Source of the DNA: Burkholderia pyrrocinia
GTDB taxonomy: Bacteria > Pseudomonadota > Gammaproteobacteria > Burkholderiales > Burkholderiaceae
Direction of reading: 5' to 3'
Length of the DNA: 64,000 nt
Assembly (NCBI RefSeq): GCF_018417535.1
Contig: NZ_CP070978.1
Coordinates: 3,224,001-3,288,000 of the forward strand
Shown here: positions 8,842 to 17,156 of the stretch, in pieces
Position numbering within the stretch: the stretch's first letter is position 1
Layout of the letters: each line of letters opens with the position of its first letter
Program-made: the position numbers and the translations under genes
The notes under the pieces: model-generated
The model's database searches: none
Seen by the model: only the letters and a program-made list of their open reading frames with translations
Told to the model about the DNA's origin: nothing

Positions 8842-9265
8842 ATGAACAAGCAGGAACTCATCGACGCTGTCGCCACGGACGTTGGCATCAGCAAGAGCGA
8901 GGCGGGCAAGACCGCCCATGCGGTGCTGGACCTCATTGTCGACGCGGTGAGCCGCGGCGAAGTAGTGCAGCTGGTTGGTTTTGGGGCGGTTTCGAAAGGG
9001 CAGCGCGGGGCTGCCGGCCACCCAATGGTCCCACGAGGCGGTGTCGCTTTCCGGTATGGCCGCCAGGCTGTATCTGAACGGAGACTTGGTGGGAAGCGAA
9101 AGCGACGTGATATTTGCGCCCTTCCGCATCGGATCGGCCGCGCGGAACTGGATCGGGCGGTCGCAGTTTGCCATCGACCCGCACTTCGACGGCATGATCG
9201 ACGACTTCCGGGTCTATTGCGGTGCCCTGGACGACGCGCAAGTCCAGACGCTTGCACAAGCGTGA
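8842..9265 (+). pseudogene. Chimeric remnant: HU N-terminus joined to a LamG-type C-terminus
   Basis: From the ATG at 8842 (AGGA site upstream) about 55 codons encode a clear HU/DNABII start: MNKQELIDAVATDVGISKSE, then VVQLVGFGAVSKG, ending just before the DNA-binding arm. From about 9015 the DNA continues, in a different frame, with the end of a concanavalin A-like/LamG domain: ARLYLNGDLVGS, then DPHFDGMIDDFRVYCGALDDAQV. The HU frame reads on to 9300 as nonsense. The joint is at about 9005-9020. HU lacks its beta-arm and C-terminal helices, and the LamG protein lacks everything before its last strands, so neither should work. A 152-residue fusion could still be translated. Confidence 0.75.
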
Positions 9266-9739
9266 TTCCATCGGATACAGAATTTTTTTGGTCCGACTGA
9301 TCTATTGCGAACTCGTGCCTGAGGGTGAACTGTTTCCGCTAACCCCATTACACCGATCACCTCCCGCTCATTGCGCAAAAGCGATTGATCGATTTAATGA
9401 CATTGAAAATAGGAATGGAATTTTGTTTTTTGTAAGAAGTGAAATCAATGTGTAAGTAAAATTGGGGATTGGATTATTCTATATAAGGAAATCCCTACTT
9501 TGTGGGTAGGTGATGGATGGTGCTTGTTGTAGGATTATTTCAAGATCAAGTCGATTTCTTCTGTTTTTACATTGTTTGACAATTCCATTGAAAATATATT
9601 GAGTATGCTTGCGTCATCGATGAGCGAGTCCAATTTTGACGTGTTGTGCGGAGATTCAGTATTTGGGAAAAATTCTGTTGCGCATCAGCGTTATCGAAAT
9701 TGGATGTGTCTTGAGTGAAATATAAATCGAGGTGTCGGG
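9266..9739. other. AT-rich intergenic region before a serine recombinase
   Basis: About 470 bases, much richer in A+T than the surroundings, with no convincing gene. It probably carries the recombinase promoter. The composition suggests acquired DNA. I found no clear crossover-site palindrome here. Confidence 0.5.
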
Positions 9740-10339
9740 ATGGTGGAGATTGGTAAAAAAATCGGTTATGCGAGGGTTTCAACTGATGAGCAACATCTCG
9801 ATATGCAGATTAAGGCGCTTAATAATTTCGGATGCGACGTCATCCATTTCGACAAGGGGATTTCGGGGGCGCGATTCGATAGGCCTGGCTTGAAACTCGC
9901 GTTGGACCAGCTTACTGAAGGGGCTACGCTCATTGTCTGGAAGCTCGATCGGCTCGGACGCTCTTTGGGGCATCTCGCGAACATCATAGGTCAACTCGAC
10001 AAGCGAAAGGTCCGCGTTGTCTCGCTCACGGAGTACATTGACACGCGATCATCAAGCGGCCGGTTCACGTTCCATATGCTTGCCGCACTCGCCGAGTTCG
10101 AGCGAGGTCTGATCAGTGAGCGAACGCGGGCCGGCATGGCCGCGGCTCGTGATCGGGGTTGTCATATTGGCCGCCCGAAGGTGTTGAGCGACGCTCAGCG
10201 AATCGAGGCGCAAGACCTTCTGGGAAAACACGCGCCGACTCTGGTTGCGCAGAAATTTAATGTCCATCGCACGACACTAATGCGGCATATCAAAATGCAT
10301 CAAGAGTGCATCATGACAAATGATGAACCGGATCTCTGA
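9740..10339 (+). CDS. Serine recombinase of the resolvase/invertase family
   Basis: A 199-residue small serine recombinase. The catalytic start IGYARVSTDEQHLDMQ holds the nucleophilic Ser (residue ~14); LIVWKLDRLGRS (about 65-76) and AEFERGLISERTRAGMAAARDRG (about 116-138) carry the conserved arginines, and the C-terminal ~45 residues form the DNA-binding HTH (APTLVAQKFNVHRTTLMRHI). Length fits DNA invertases and Tn3-type resolvases. A GAGG site precedes the ATG. It sits in an AT-rich, probably acquired, stretch with no neighbouring transposase. Its partner site is not identified. Confidence 0.9.
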   Translation: MVEIGKKIGYARVSTDEQHLDMQIKALNNFGCDVIHFDKGISGARFDRPGLKLALDQLTEGATLIVWKLDRLGRSLGHLANIIGQLDKRKVRVVSLTEYIDTRSSSGRFTFHMLAALAEFERGLISERTRAGMAAARDRGCHIGRPKVLSDAQRIEAQDLLGKHAPTLVAQKFNVHRTTLMRHIKMHQECIMTNDEPDL

Positions 10340-10442
10340 ATCAGCCAAATCGACTAAAGTTCAAAGCGGAGCTTGGCTTAATTGTGATGTGGCCTCGTAT
10401 GAAGGTTTCGCGAATGGCGATAAAGCTTTGATTGGCTAGCGA

Positions 10443-11075
10443 TCAACTCACGCAGATATTATTGGCGATCGCATAACGGATCAGGTCGGCATTCGTTCGG
10501 ATGTCTAGCTTCTCCATCAACCTCGCCTTGTGCGTGCTGATCGTCTTTGCGCTCAACGAGAACTCGGAAGCAATTTCGTTGACAGTACTGCCGGTCGCCA
10601 AGCGCTCCAACACCTGCAGCTCACGCGCCGAAAGCATTTCTCTGGCGGTGGGGAGCGATGCAGGAGCATCGAAAACGATCGCTTCGACCAGTTGCTGGTC
10701 GATGAAGCGTCCACCGGCAGCGAGCTTTCGAATCGCAGCGATCAGCACCTGCGGATCGTTATCCTTGGTGACATAGCCGGACGCGCCTGCGCGGAGTGCC
10801 CGAGTGACAGTTTGAGGGTCATTGTGAACGCTCAGGACGAGAATCGGCAGTACTGGAAATACGACGCGTATCGACTGGATCAGTTCGGCACCGGAGGGGC
10901 CGGGCATCGTCATGTCCAGTAGCAGGACATCTACTTGGTGAAGGCCAAGCTGGTCAAGCACCTCCTCGCCACGCGCTGCTTCCGCATCGACGACGATGTC
11001 GGCTGTCGTTGCCAATACCTGTTTGATGCCTCCGCGGAGGATCGCGTGGTCATCGGCTATCAGCGTGTGAATCAT
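10443..11075 (-). CDS. NarL/FixJ-type response regulator
   Basis: A 210-residue regulator: receiver domain (residues 1-120) with acidic pocket ADDH, phosphoacceptor Asp54 in VLLLDMTMPGPSG and the conserved Lys104 in GYVTKDND; then a LuxR-type HTH (about 145-205, LSARELQVLERLATGSTVNEIASE and SAKTISTHKARLMEKL). All key receiver residues are present. It is divergent from the binding protein/histidine kinase pair at 11367-14317, its probable partner. An in-frame GTG at 11090 would add five residues; neither start has an obvious ribosome binding site. Confidence 0.88.
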   Translation of the reverse strand: MIHTLIADDHAILRGGIKQVLATTADIVVDAEAARGEEVLDQLGLHQVDVLLLDMTMPGPSGAELIQSIRVVFPVLPILVLSVHNDPQTVTRALRAGASGYVTKDNDPQVLIAAIRKLAAGGRFIDQQLVEAIVFDAPASLPTAREMLSARELQVLERLATGSTVNEIASEFSLSAKTISTHKARLMEKLDIRTNADLIRYAIANNICVS

Positions 11076-11201
11076 AGGCGGGTAGAGCACAGAACGTGCG
11101 CGGGGCGCACGGAAGAACTAACATTCGAAGGGTGGGCAATAATCAGATGAATGACGTCTGACAGACGCGTGTCTCCTCTGCTTGATGCACGGAAAAGGGT
11201 A

Positions 11202-11250
11202 GTTCGAATTATCAAACGAACCGTAATTGTAAAACGAATTGTTAACGTTT
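11202..11250. promoter_or_regulatory. Two inverted repeats between the response regulator and its sensor genes
   Basis: GTTCG-N10-CGAAC at 11202-11221 and AAACG-N9-CGTTT at 11232-11250 lie in the 291-base divergent region, in an AT-rich stretch. Similar spacing and a shared ACG/CGT core make them candidate binding sites of the NarL-type regulator. Confidence 0.4.
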
Positions 11251-11366
11251 ACGCTGCAATCTTTCCCTCCTCCTACGATCGAGCCATGCGCTCCCGGCGG
11301 TGAGCGCGGCTCCGATCCACCCATTCCCCAATTCCCTCGGTACGTACAGTGGAATGTGACATTTCT

Positions 11367-12479
11367 ATGAATCGCCGGCGGATCCTGCTCGGCGTAGCGG
11401 CGTCCGCGTTTGCTCCCAAGTCGACGCTGGCCGCATCGGCGATCAAACCGATACGCGTCGTTTTTCTTAACCCTGGCGAATCGGTGGAGCGTGCAACCGG
11501 GCAGCAGTGGCAGCTCGTCGTCCGTTTCATGGTGGCTGCGGCGAAGGCACTGGACATGCAGTTGGAAGTGCTTTACGCAGAACGCGACCATTTGCTGATG
11601 CTTCGTCAGGCGGAGGCGCTGACGAAGCGCCATACGGCCCCCGATTACGTCGTCCTGGTAAACGAGAAGCGCATGGCGTCGCGAATGTTGAGCGTCCTTG
11701 GCCGGATGCCGTCGAAGGTCGTGTTGATACACAACGACTTGACCGAAGCGCAGCGCCAGGAGGTTGGCAACGAACGCGAGCGGATCGTGAACTGGATCGG
11801 TACGGTGACGGCCGATGCGAAGCGTGCCGGGTATCGTTTGATGGAGTATTTGCATCAACGTCAGGCCAACGCCACCGTACCGCAAGTCATCGGCATTACG
11901 GGCGACCCTCTTACCCCGGTGTCGCTGGAACGCGCGGAGGGCGTTTACGAGTGGCTGATCAATGAGCCGGGGGCGCACCTGAATCAACTGGTTTATGGCA
12001 ACTGGAGTTTTTCCGACAGCTACGAGAAGACCCGCGCACTCCTGAGGCGCTACCCAAATACCAATCTGATCTGGGCGGCAAACGATTCGATGGCGATCGG
12101 CGCGCTAAAGGCATGCGAAGCGTATGGCGCACGGCCAATCGTCGGAGGAATGGGCGCGTTGCCCGACGCATTGGTGAGCGTGATGCGAGGGGGGCTGACT
12201 GCCATGATGGCCGGTACCTACTTCATCGGGGCTTTCGCGATGGTTTTGATCTACGACTATCACGAGGGGTTCGATTTTGCCGAGCACGGAGGCGCACGCA
12301 GGAAGCTGGATGTCCTCAAGCTGGTCCATCGCGGCAACGCGTCCTCTTATTACGAACGACTTTTCGGTGGTTTGGGCGACCCGGACTTCAGCGCGCTTTC
12401 GAGGGCGCGGCATCGGAAGTTAGCCGATTACGACTTCAACATCGACCGCTTGCTCGACAACATAAAGAAATTCTCGTGA
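11367..12479 (+). CDS. Periplasmic sugar-binding-like protein partnered with a histidine kinase
   Basis: A 370-residue protein of the type I periplasmic-binding fold (LacI/ribose-binding class). The N-terminus MNRRRILLGVAASAFA resembles a Tat signal (RRR plus hydrophobic stretch). Landmarks are PIRVVFLNPG at the first strand, VVLIHNDLTEAQRQ, and NTNLIWAANDSMAIGALKACEAYG, the usual effector-side strand-helix. No permease or ATPase follows; instead the stop overlaps the GTG of a histidine kinase, so it most likely presents a ligand to that kinase, as LuxP does for LuxQ. The ATG at 11367 is preferred over the one at 11349 because it begins the signal peptide. Confidence 0.82.
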   Translation: MNRRRILLGVAASAFAPKSTLAASAIKPIRVVFLNPGESVERATGQQWQLVVRFMVAAAKALDMQLEVLYAERDHLLMLRQAEALTKRHTAPDYVVLVNEKRMASRMLSVLGRMPSKVVLIHNDLTEAQRQEVGNERERIVNWIGTVTADAKRAGYRLMEYLHQRQANATVPQVIGITGDPLTPVSLERAEGVYEWLINEPGAHLNQLVYGNWSFSDSYEKTRALLRRYPNTNLIWAANDSMAIGALKACEAYGARPIVGGMGALPDALVSVMRGGLTAMMAGTYFIGAFAMVLIYDYHEGFDFAEHGGARRKLDVLKLVHRGNASSYYERLFGGLGDPDFSALSRARHRKLADYDFNIDRLLDNIKKFS

Positions 12480-14317
12480 CGCTTGGCTTCAATAGATTTG
12501 CGCGCGTGTTTTGGCCGCCCAACCTGCAAGGCAAGCTGATGTTTGCCTTTCTTGCTCTCGTGGTCGTGGTGGGCGGAGTAGGTGGCTGCTCCCTGACCGA
12601 ACACGAGCGCCAGGTACATGTCGAGATGCTGGAGAACAAGGCTGCGCGTATTGCAGATCTGCTCAGCATCGCTCTGGACCCGCCGCTTTGGAATGTGGAC
12701 AAGAGCGCGATCGATTCGCTGCTCGCACCCCTGGCATCCAATCCTGAGGTCGCCGAATTCACGGTCACGTCAACGGACTTCGGCGTCGTGGCCTCGGTCA
12801 AGCCGCTGCCTGCCGTAAGCCCGAGCGATCGTATCGTCCGCGTGCGCGAGATTTTTCACGTTGCATCGGGCGGCGCGCCCAAAGAAAAGCTCGGTGAGGT
12901 CAGGGTCGTGCTGTCGAAAGCCAGCATGAAGGAAGAGATCCGCCATGCGGAGAACACTCTTCTGGCGTCGATGGGATTCCTTCTGGTCGGACTGTACGCA
13001 TCCGTTTACTTCCTTTTGAAATACATAGTGCATCGTCCCATCGTAGAACTGAAGTCGACGATCGATGCGATCTCTGCCGGTAACCTGGATGTCGACTGCC
13101 GGATCACGCACAAGGATGAATTCGGCGAGCTGGCGACGCGAGTCAATGCGATGGCGCACAATTTACGGGAGTCGACACGTCGCCTGCGTGAGAGTGAGCA
13201 GAAGTATCGGCGCATATTCGAGAACGCGATCGAGGGTATGTTTCTCCTGAATCGCGACGGAAGGCTTCACGATGTCAATCCAGCGATGGTGCGCGTGCTG
13301 GGCTACCGGTGTGCCGATGAATTTGTTTCGAGGGATATGACGAAGGATGTACCTTCGGTGTTTTCGTCGCAACAGACGCGCGATCTATTCGCCACCGCCG
13401 ACGCGGAGGGCGGGATAGTCAGGCTCGAGATGCAATTGCGCAAGCTGGGCGGCGAGTCGATCTGGGTCGAACTCAACGCGCGAATCGTCGCGAGCTTGCC
13501 CGGTGAACCGGAGCATATCGAGGGCATGCTGGCAGACATTACCGAGCGCCGGCGTGCGCGCGAGCGCATGCGTCGACATCGAGATCAGTTGCGAAGTGAA
13601 GTAGCCGAGCGGAGGCGTGCTGAAGACGATCTCCGGGTGTCCCAGGAACAGCTGCGCAAGCTGTCGGCGCACATGGAATCGGTCCGCGAAGAAGAGCGAA
13701 AGGAAATCGCGATGACAATTCACGACGAACTCGGTCAGTTGCTCACCGCGTTGAAAATCGACATCGCGCTGCTGAAGAATAAGCTGAATCCGGGGAGCAC
13801 GGAGCGGTCGGCCGTCGACCAGATGAACGGTCTGGTCGAAAGAACGTTGAAGATTGTTCGCGACGTCGCGAGTAATCTGCGGCCTGCAGCGCTCAATTAC
13901 GGTCTCGCAGAGGCGCTGGAATGGCTGGCGGCTGAATTTTCCCGGCACGGAATTGTGCGATGCCGCTTCTTCGTTTACGGAGACAAGCCGCAGCTTTCCG
14001 ATGCGCATGCCACTGCGGTTTTCCGCATTGCGCAGGAAGCGCTGACCAACGTCGCGCGCCACGCGCGCGCCACGCAAGTGGAACTACGGCTCTGTGACAT
14101 TGGACGCGCGTTTGAATTGTCAGTCATCGACAACGGACAGGGGTTCGATCCGTCGACCGTTTGTGCCGGAAAGTCCTACGGCCTGCTCGGCATGCAGGAG
14201 CGTGCGAGGCTGCTAGGCGCGCAACTGAACATTGAAAGCATCGAAGGGCAGGGGGCGATCGTGCGCCTAACGCTCAAGAGCGCATCCGTTACCCCGTTGC
14301 ACGACTATGCGGCATGA
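12476..14317 (+). CDS. Membrane histidine kinase with HAMP, PAS and HisKA_3 domains
   Basis: A 613-residue NarX/DegS-type sensor kinase. A membrane helix at ~17-37 (LMFAFLALVVVVGGVGG), a periplasmic region to ~165, a second helix (~166-190), then HAMP, a PAS domain (~240-370, QKYRRIFENAIEGMFLLNRDG), a coiled linker, HisKA_3 with phosphoacceptor His416 in IHDELGQLLTALK, and an HATPase domain (N-box EALTNVARHA, G-box DNGQGFD near residue 550, GLLGMQERA). It starts with GTG inside the previous gene's stop (GTGA). Together with the binding protein and divergent response regulator it forms a three-part signalling system whose ligand is unknown. Confidence 0.9.
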   Translation: MTLGFNRFARVFWPPNLQGKLMFAFLALVVVVGGVGGCSLTEHERQVHVEMLENKAARIADLLSIALDPPLWNVDKSAIDSLLAPLASNPEVAEFTVTSTDFGVVASVKPLPAVSPSDRIVRVREIFHVASGGAPKEKLGEVRVVLSKASMKEEIRHAENTLLASMGFLLVGLYASVYFLLKYIVHRPIVELKSTIDAISAGNLDVDCRITHKDEFGELATRVNAMAHNLRESTRRLRESEQKYRRIFENAIEGMFLLNRDGRLHDVNPAMVRVLGYRCADEFVSRDMTKDVPSVFSSQQTRDLFATADAEGGIVRLEMQLRKLGGESIWVELNARIVASLPGEPEHIEGMLADITERRRARERMRRHRDQLRSEVAERRRAEDDLRVSQEQLRKLSAHMESVREEERKEIAMTIHDELGQLLTALKIDIALLKNKLNPGSTERSAVDQMNGLVERTLKIVRDVASNLRPAALNYGLAEALEWLAAEFSRHGIVRCRFFVYGDKPQLSDAHATAVFRIAQEALTNVARHARATQVELRLCDIGRAFELSVIDNGQGFDPSTVCAGKSYGLLGMQERARLLGAQLNIESIEGQGAIVRLTLKSASVTPLHDYAA

Positions 14318-14420
14318 ACGGTACGTGTGACGCGAAGCCAAATTCTGCGTCGTGCGCAGGCGCAAATCGCTGACCTGACTACATTGTCTGCCGACGATTC
14401 GTAAGCCGATCCAGGCAGAT

Positions 14421-15827
14421 CTATGACGGCGACTGTTCGAGATCCTCTGGCTTGGCGATTTCGATTTCGCCGTCCGGAAAATTCACCGGCGCGTGCTGTC
14501 GTCGTGTGCTGGCCAATCTGGCACATTCGTCGCGGTCCATCATCAGCGCGCGCATCTGCGGCCACATGCCGAAGTAGTGGACGATGAAGCTGTCCCGACA
14601 ACTGAAAAACCACGGCGTGTTGATGGCAAGCAGACTCCGTATTTCCGTGTTGTCGAGTAGTCCATGCCTTTTCATCGCCTCGATGAAATAGTACTGGTCG
14701 CCGTTGCCGGCATAGACGCTTGATCGGTCCGGCAACGCGGTGATGGTATGCATCAGGTCGGACAGCATGGCGAGATTCGCGTGCGTGCGCCGAAATCCCA
14801 TCACGCCCGAGTTGAACGGCCACTGACCGATATCCCGTGCAAGGAGCCGATCCCTGCCTTCGAGCAACGGTTCGATCTGCAACGCGTGATTGCCGATCAA
14901 TACGTCGGCATCGAGCCAGATTACCCACTCGTGATGAGCGAGGTACGCATGCAGGAGCCACGGCTTGATCCAGTTCCCGGTGCCGGAGAGCCCGATTTCC
15001 GGCGGAATGGCGCGGTGCACGTGCAACGTGTGGCCATGAAGTTCGCAGTATTGCCGGAAGTTCATTTCGGCGATATGCGCATACACGTCGATTTCGGGCG
15101 TGTAGAGCGTCACGAATGCGATAGATCGGCCCGGACTGAATGTGCTGCGCTCGTCGAGTGGAATACTGTCCGACCAGTCTATTGCGAAATAGGAGCGAGC
15201 GCCGCCCATGCATTCGTCTATGTGTGCGAACAGCGTATCGCGGAATCGCGGGATGGAACCCATATCAACGGGCGAGTGTGTCTCGTCGTCGACGCTGATC
15301 GCGAAAGTCGGTACGACGCTCCAACGCGGGTCGATATTCGGTCCCGTGTACATCGCTGCACAGAGGCCGTCAATCGTCGCATGCCACGGCACCGAGTCCA
15401 GTTGGGCGAGTAACCGTGCTTCGCCTGTGAACGACTGGCCACCTAGTTTGCATTGCATGACGACGTCCGCGAGCCTGCTGCGCGATGTTGCGGTATTTCG
15501 CCAGATTTGAATGTTGGGCTGCGGCGCCTCTCCAGAGGTCGAGATCAGCAGAAAGTCTCGATCGCCGATCAGGTGGCTGAGCGGGACCGGCCGGACAATC
15601 GCCGCATGCTCGGTGAGGAGGAGCACGATATGGGCGTCCGGAGTGCGGTGCATGATATCGAGCAGACGCTCGTACTTGTGTAACGCGTGCACTTGCCGGT
15701 CGCGCGGCCCATCGCTCGCATCGACGATTTCGTGGATGTATGAGTACGCGTTCGCGTATTGCGCGTGATTGGCGCTCGCACAGTGAGCGGATTCATGAAA
15801 AAAACTCAGTACGGTGCCTTGAGCCAT
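14421..15827 (-). CDS. Probable GT-A glycosyltransferase with DxD motif
   Basis: A 468-residue protein. The C-terminal half resembles galactosyltransferases of the GMA12/MNN10 class: NFRQYCELHGHTLHVHRA, NWIKPWLLHAYLAHHEWVIW leading into DADV (Asp306-Ala-Asp308), the metal/nucleotide-sugar motif, and WPFNSGVMGFR. The N-terminal ~230 residues are not recognised but have a Rossmann-like character (AHIVLLLTEHAAIV). No signal peptide is seen, so it should be cytoplasmic. It lies 93 bases downstream of a serine recombinase on the same strand and near the adhesin locus, so the adhesin or its sugar coat is a possible target. Confidence 0.7.
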   Translation of the reverse strand: MAQGTVLSFFHESAHCASANHAQYANAYSYIHEIVDASDGPRDRQVHALHKYERLLDIMHRTPDAHIVLLLTEHAAIVRPVPLSHLIGDRDFLLISTSGEAPQPNIQIWRNTATSRSRLADVVMQCKLGGQSFTGEARLLAQLDSVPWHATIDGLCAAMYTGPNIDPRWSVVPTFAISVDDETHSPVDMGSIPRFRDTLFAHIDECMGGARSYFAIDWSDSIPLDERSTFSPGRSIAFVTLYTPEIDVYAHIAEMNFRQYCELHGHTLHVHRAIPPEIGLSGTGNWIKPWLLHAYLAHHEWVIWLDADVLIGNHALQIEPLLEGRDRLLARDIGQWPFNSGVMGFRRTHANLAMLSDLMHTITALPDRSSVYAGNGDQYYFIEAMKRHGLLDNTEIRSLLAINTPWFFSCRDSFIVHYFGMWPQMRALMMDRDECARLASTRRQHAPVNFPDGEIEIAKPEDLEQSPS

Positions 15828-15920
15828 GCTCGGTGTTCCTCAACGATATGAATTTTGCGTTCGCGGCAGCCGAAACGGACATCGATCCCATGGAGCGACG
15901 ATGGAAGTGCAACGTCGTGT

Positions 15921-16511
15921 CTAGTTCTTCTTTCTGGATCGAGTGCCCTCCGCCAGCGACGCGGTTTGCCCCATTACCGCACGTTTGAGCGTGCGCGGAT
16001 GGACCTTGAATTTTTTGGCGACGTCGGACATCGGCTTCGTTTTCAAGAGCGCTATGGCTTGCCGGCACTGGGCAGGCGAGAGCAAAGGTTTGCGGCCCAT
16101 CCTTTTTCCGTGCGCACGAGCTACACGCATGCCGGCCCTCGTGCGCTCGCTGATGAGGCGCCGCTCGAACTCGGACAACGCCGCCATCATATGAAACATC
16201 AGGGTGCCGCCGGCGGACGATGTATCGATCGATTCCGTAAGCGAGATGAACCCGATGTCGTGCTTCGCAAGATAGTTGATCAGGTCGATCAATTTGGCGA
16301 GGGAACGTCCGAGGCGATCGAGTCGCCACACCATGAGCGTGTCGCCGCTTGAAATCGCGGACAGTGCTTCATTCAACCCAGGGCGGGAGAACTCTGTGCC
16401 GGATATGCCTTGGTCGGTATACAGGACCTCGCATCCGGCGCGGAACAGCGCATCTTCCTGTAGCAACAGATTTTGCTCTTCTGTCGATACCCGTGCATAC
16501 CCGACCTTCAT
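15921..16511 (-). CDS. Serine recombinase, DNA invertase-like
   Basis: A 196-residue small serine recombinase starting MKVGYARVSTEEQNLLLQED, with the catalytic Ser near residue 9, LMVWRLDRLGRSLAKLIDL, and FERRLISERTRAGMRVARAHG, then a C-terminal HTH (SDVAKKFKVHPRTLKRAV). It shares the family fold with the copy at 9740-10339 but is clearly a different gene. Start at 16511 follows a GGGGC-type site. Two palindromes that look like crossover sites lie 280-400 bases upstream, between it and the EAL/adhesin genes, and a glycosyltransferase gene follows it on the same strand. Confidence 0.9.
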   Translation of the reverse strand: MKVGYARVSTEEQNLLLQEDALFRAGCEVLYTDQGISGTEFSRPGLNEALSAISSGDTLMVWRLDRLGRSLAKLIDLINYLAKHDIGFISLTESIDTSSAGGTLMFHMMAALSEFERRLISERTRAGMRVARAHGKRMGRKPLLSPAQCRQAIALLKTKPMSDVAKKFKVHPRTLKRAVMGQTASLAEGTRSRKKN

Positions 16512-16793
16512 AGAATTGCCCCTTTGAGTGCCGCGGTGTTCGCCATGAAGGAGGCACGGACGGCAGCGCATCGAGCTAGAACATGTTGCTCTGCCGCGGG
16601 GAGTCGAGAGTGGTGTGGACGAGCGAGGTACCGCATGGGGCGCACGATTCTTAGTTATTAAATTCTGGAGATTGGGGTGTGTCGTTCCTCCGGTGATTTC
16701 ACGAAAAATCGTAGAGCGTCAACGACGCGAAACGTGCCAGGAGATTCGGTGAACGACAGATTGTCAAACCTTGCAAAGACAGCTGCATTGTAG

Positions 16794-16819
16794 TGGACAA
16801 AAGGGAACCCTTTTGCCCA
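16794..16819. repeat. 26-bp near-perfect palindrome, candidate recombinase crossover site 1
   Basis: Two 12-base half-sites, TGGACAAAAGGG and CCCTTTTGCCCA, surround a central AA dinucleotide; the arms match at 11 of 12 positions. The 12+2+12 layout is the one used by Hin/Gin-type serine invertases. It lies 283 bases from the start of a serine recombinase gene. It could alternatively be an operator. Confidence 0.5.
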
Positions 16820-16888
16820 TCGCCTCGCCCGCCTGCCCAGCTACGCAGAACCCCCGTCCTATAAGGACCGCAAATATTTCCACGCACT

Positions 16889-16914
16889 TTCGCACAAAGG
16901 TTCCCTTTTGCACT
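16889..16914. repeat. Degenerate second copy of the palindrome, candidate crossover site 2
   Basis: The right half CCCTTTTGCACT matches the right half of the site at 16794 at 10 of 12 positions; the left half TTCGCACAAAGG is weaker (7 of 12 against the inverted right half). The central dinucleotide is TT, so relative to the first site (AA) the two would be in inverted orientation, enclosing about 70 bases. Confidence 0.35.
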
Positions 16915-17147
16915 CGCCGAGCGATTCATCTTCACTCATTCGGGCGGGGGCACTGTCGGGTGAGTGATTCCGTCGCTCACCAGGGGTTCTGACGCGTTTG
17001 CATGCGATCGCGCCGAATCTCCTTTGCTCTGGCTTGTATTCGGCAAGTGCAGATCCGTAGTTGCAGGGTGATTGCGGCAAGGCGCTGCACACGGAGGTGA
17101 TGACCACACCTTTAGCGCCTTGGGAACGGTTCGTTAGCTGAGTGTGT

Positions 17148-17155
17148 GGGGGGGG
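17148..17155 (+). repeat. G8 homopolymer directly upstream of the EAL gene start
   Basis: Eight consecutive G lie one base before the ATG at 17157 and must serve as, or overlap, the ribosome binding site. Slippage would change the spacing, and so translation, without touching the reading frame. Confidence 0.5.
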
Positions 17156-17156
17156 T

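Larger units (their letters stand above)
16512..17156. other. 645-base regulatory region upstream of the EAL and adhesin genes
   Basis: No gene is supported. It holds the paired palindromes at 16794-16819 and 16889-16914, a small perfect inverted repeat GTCCT-ATA-AGGAC at 16856-16868, and a G8 tract at 17148-17155 just before the EAL start. The long, palindrome-rich non-coding stretch between a recombinase and an operon suggests a regulated or invertible promoter region. Confidence 0.5.
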
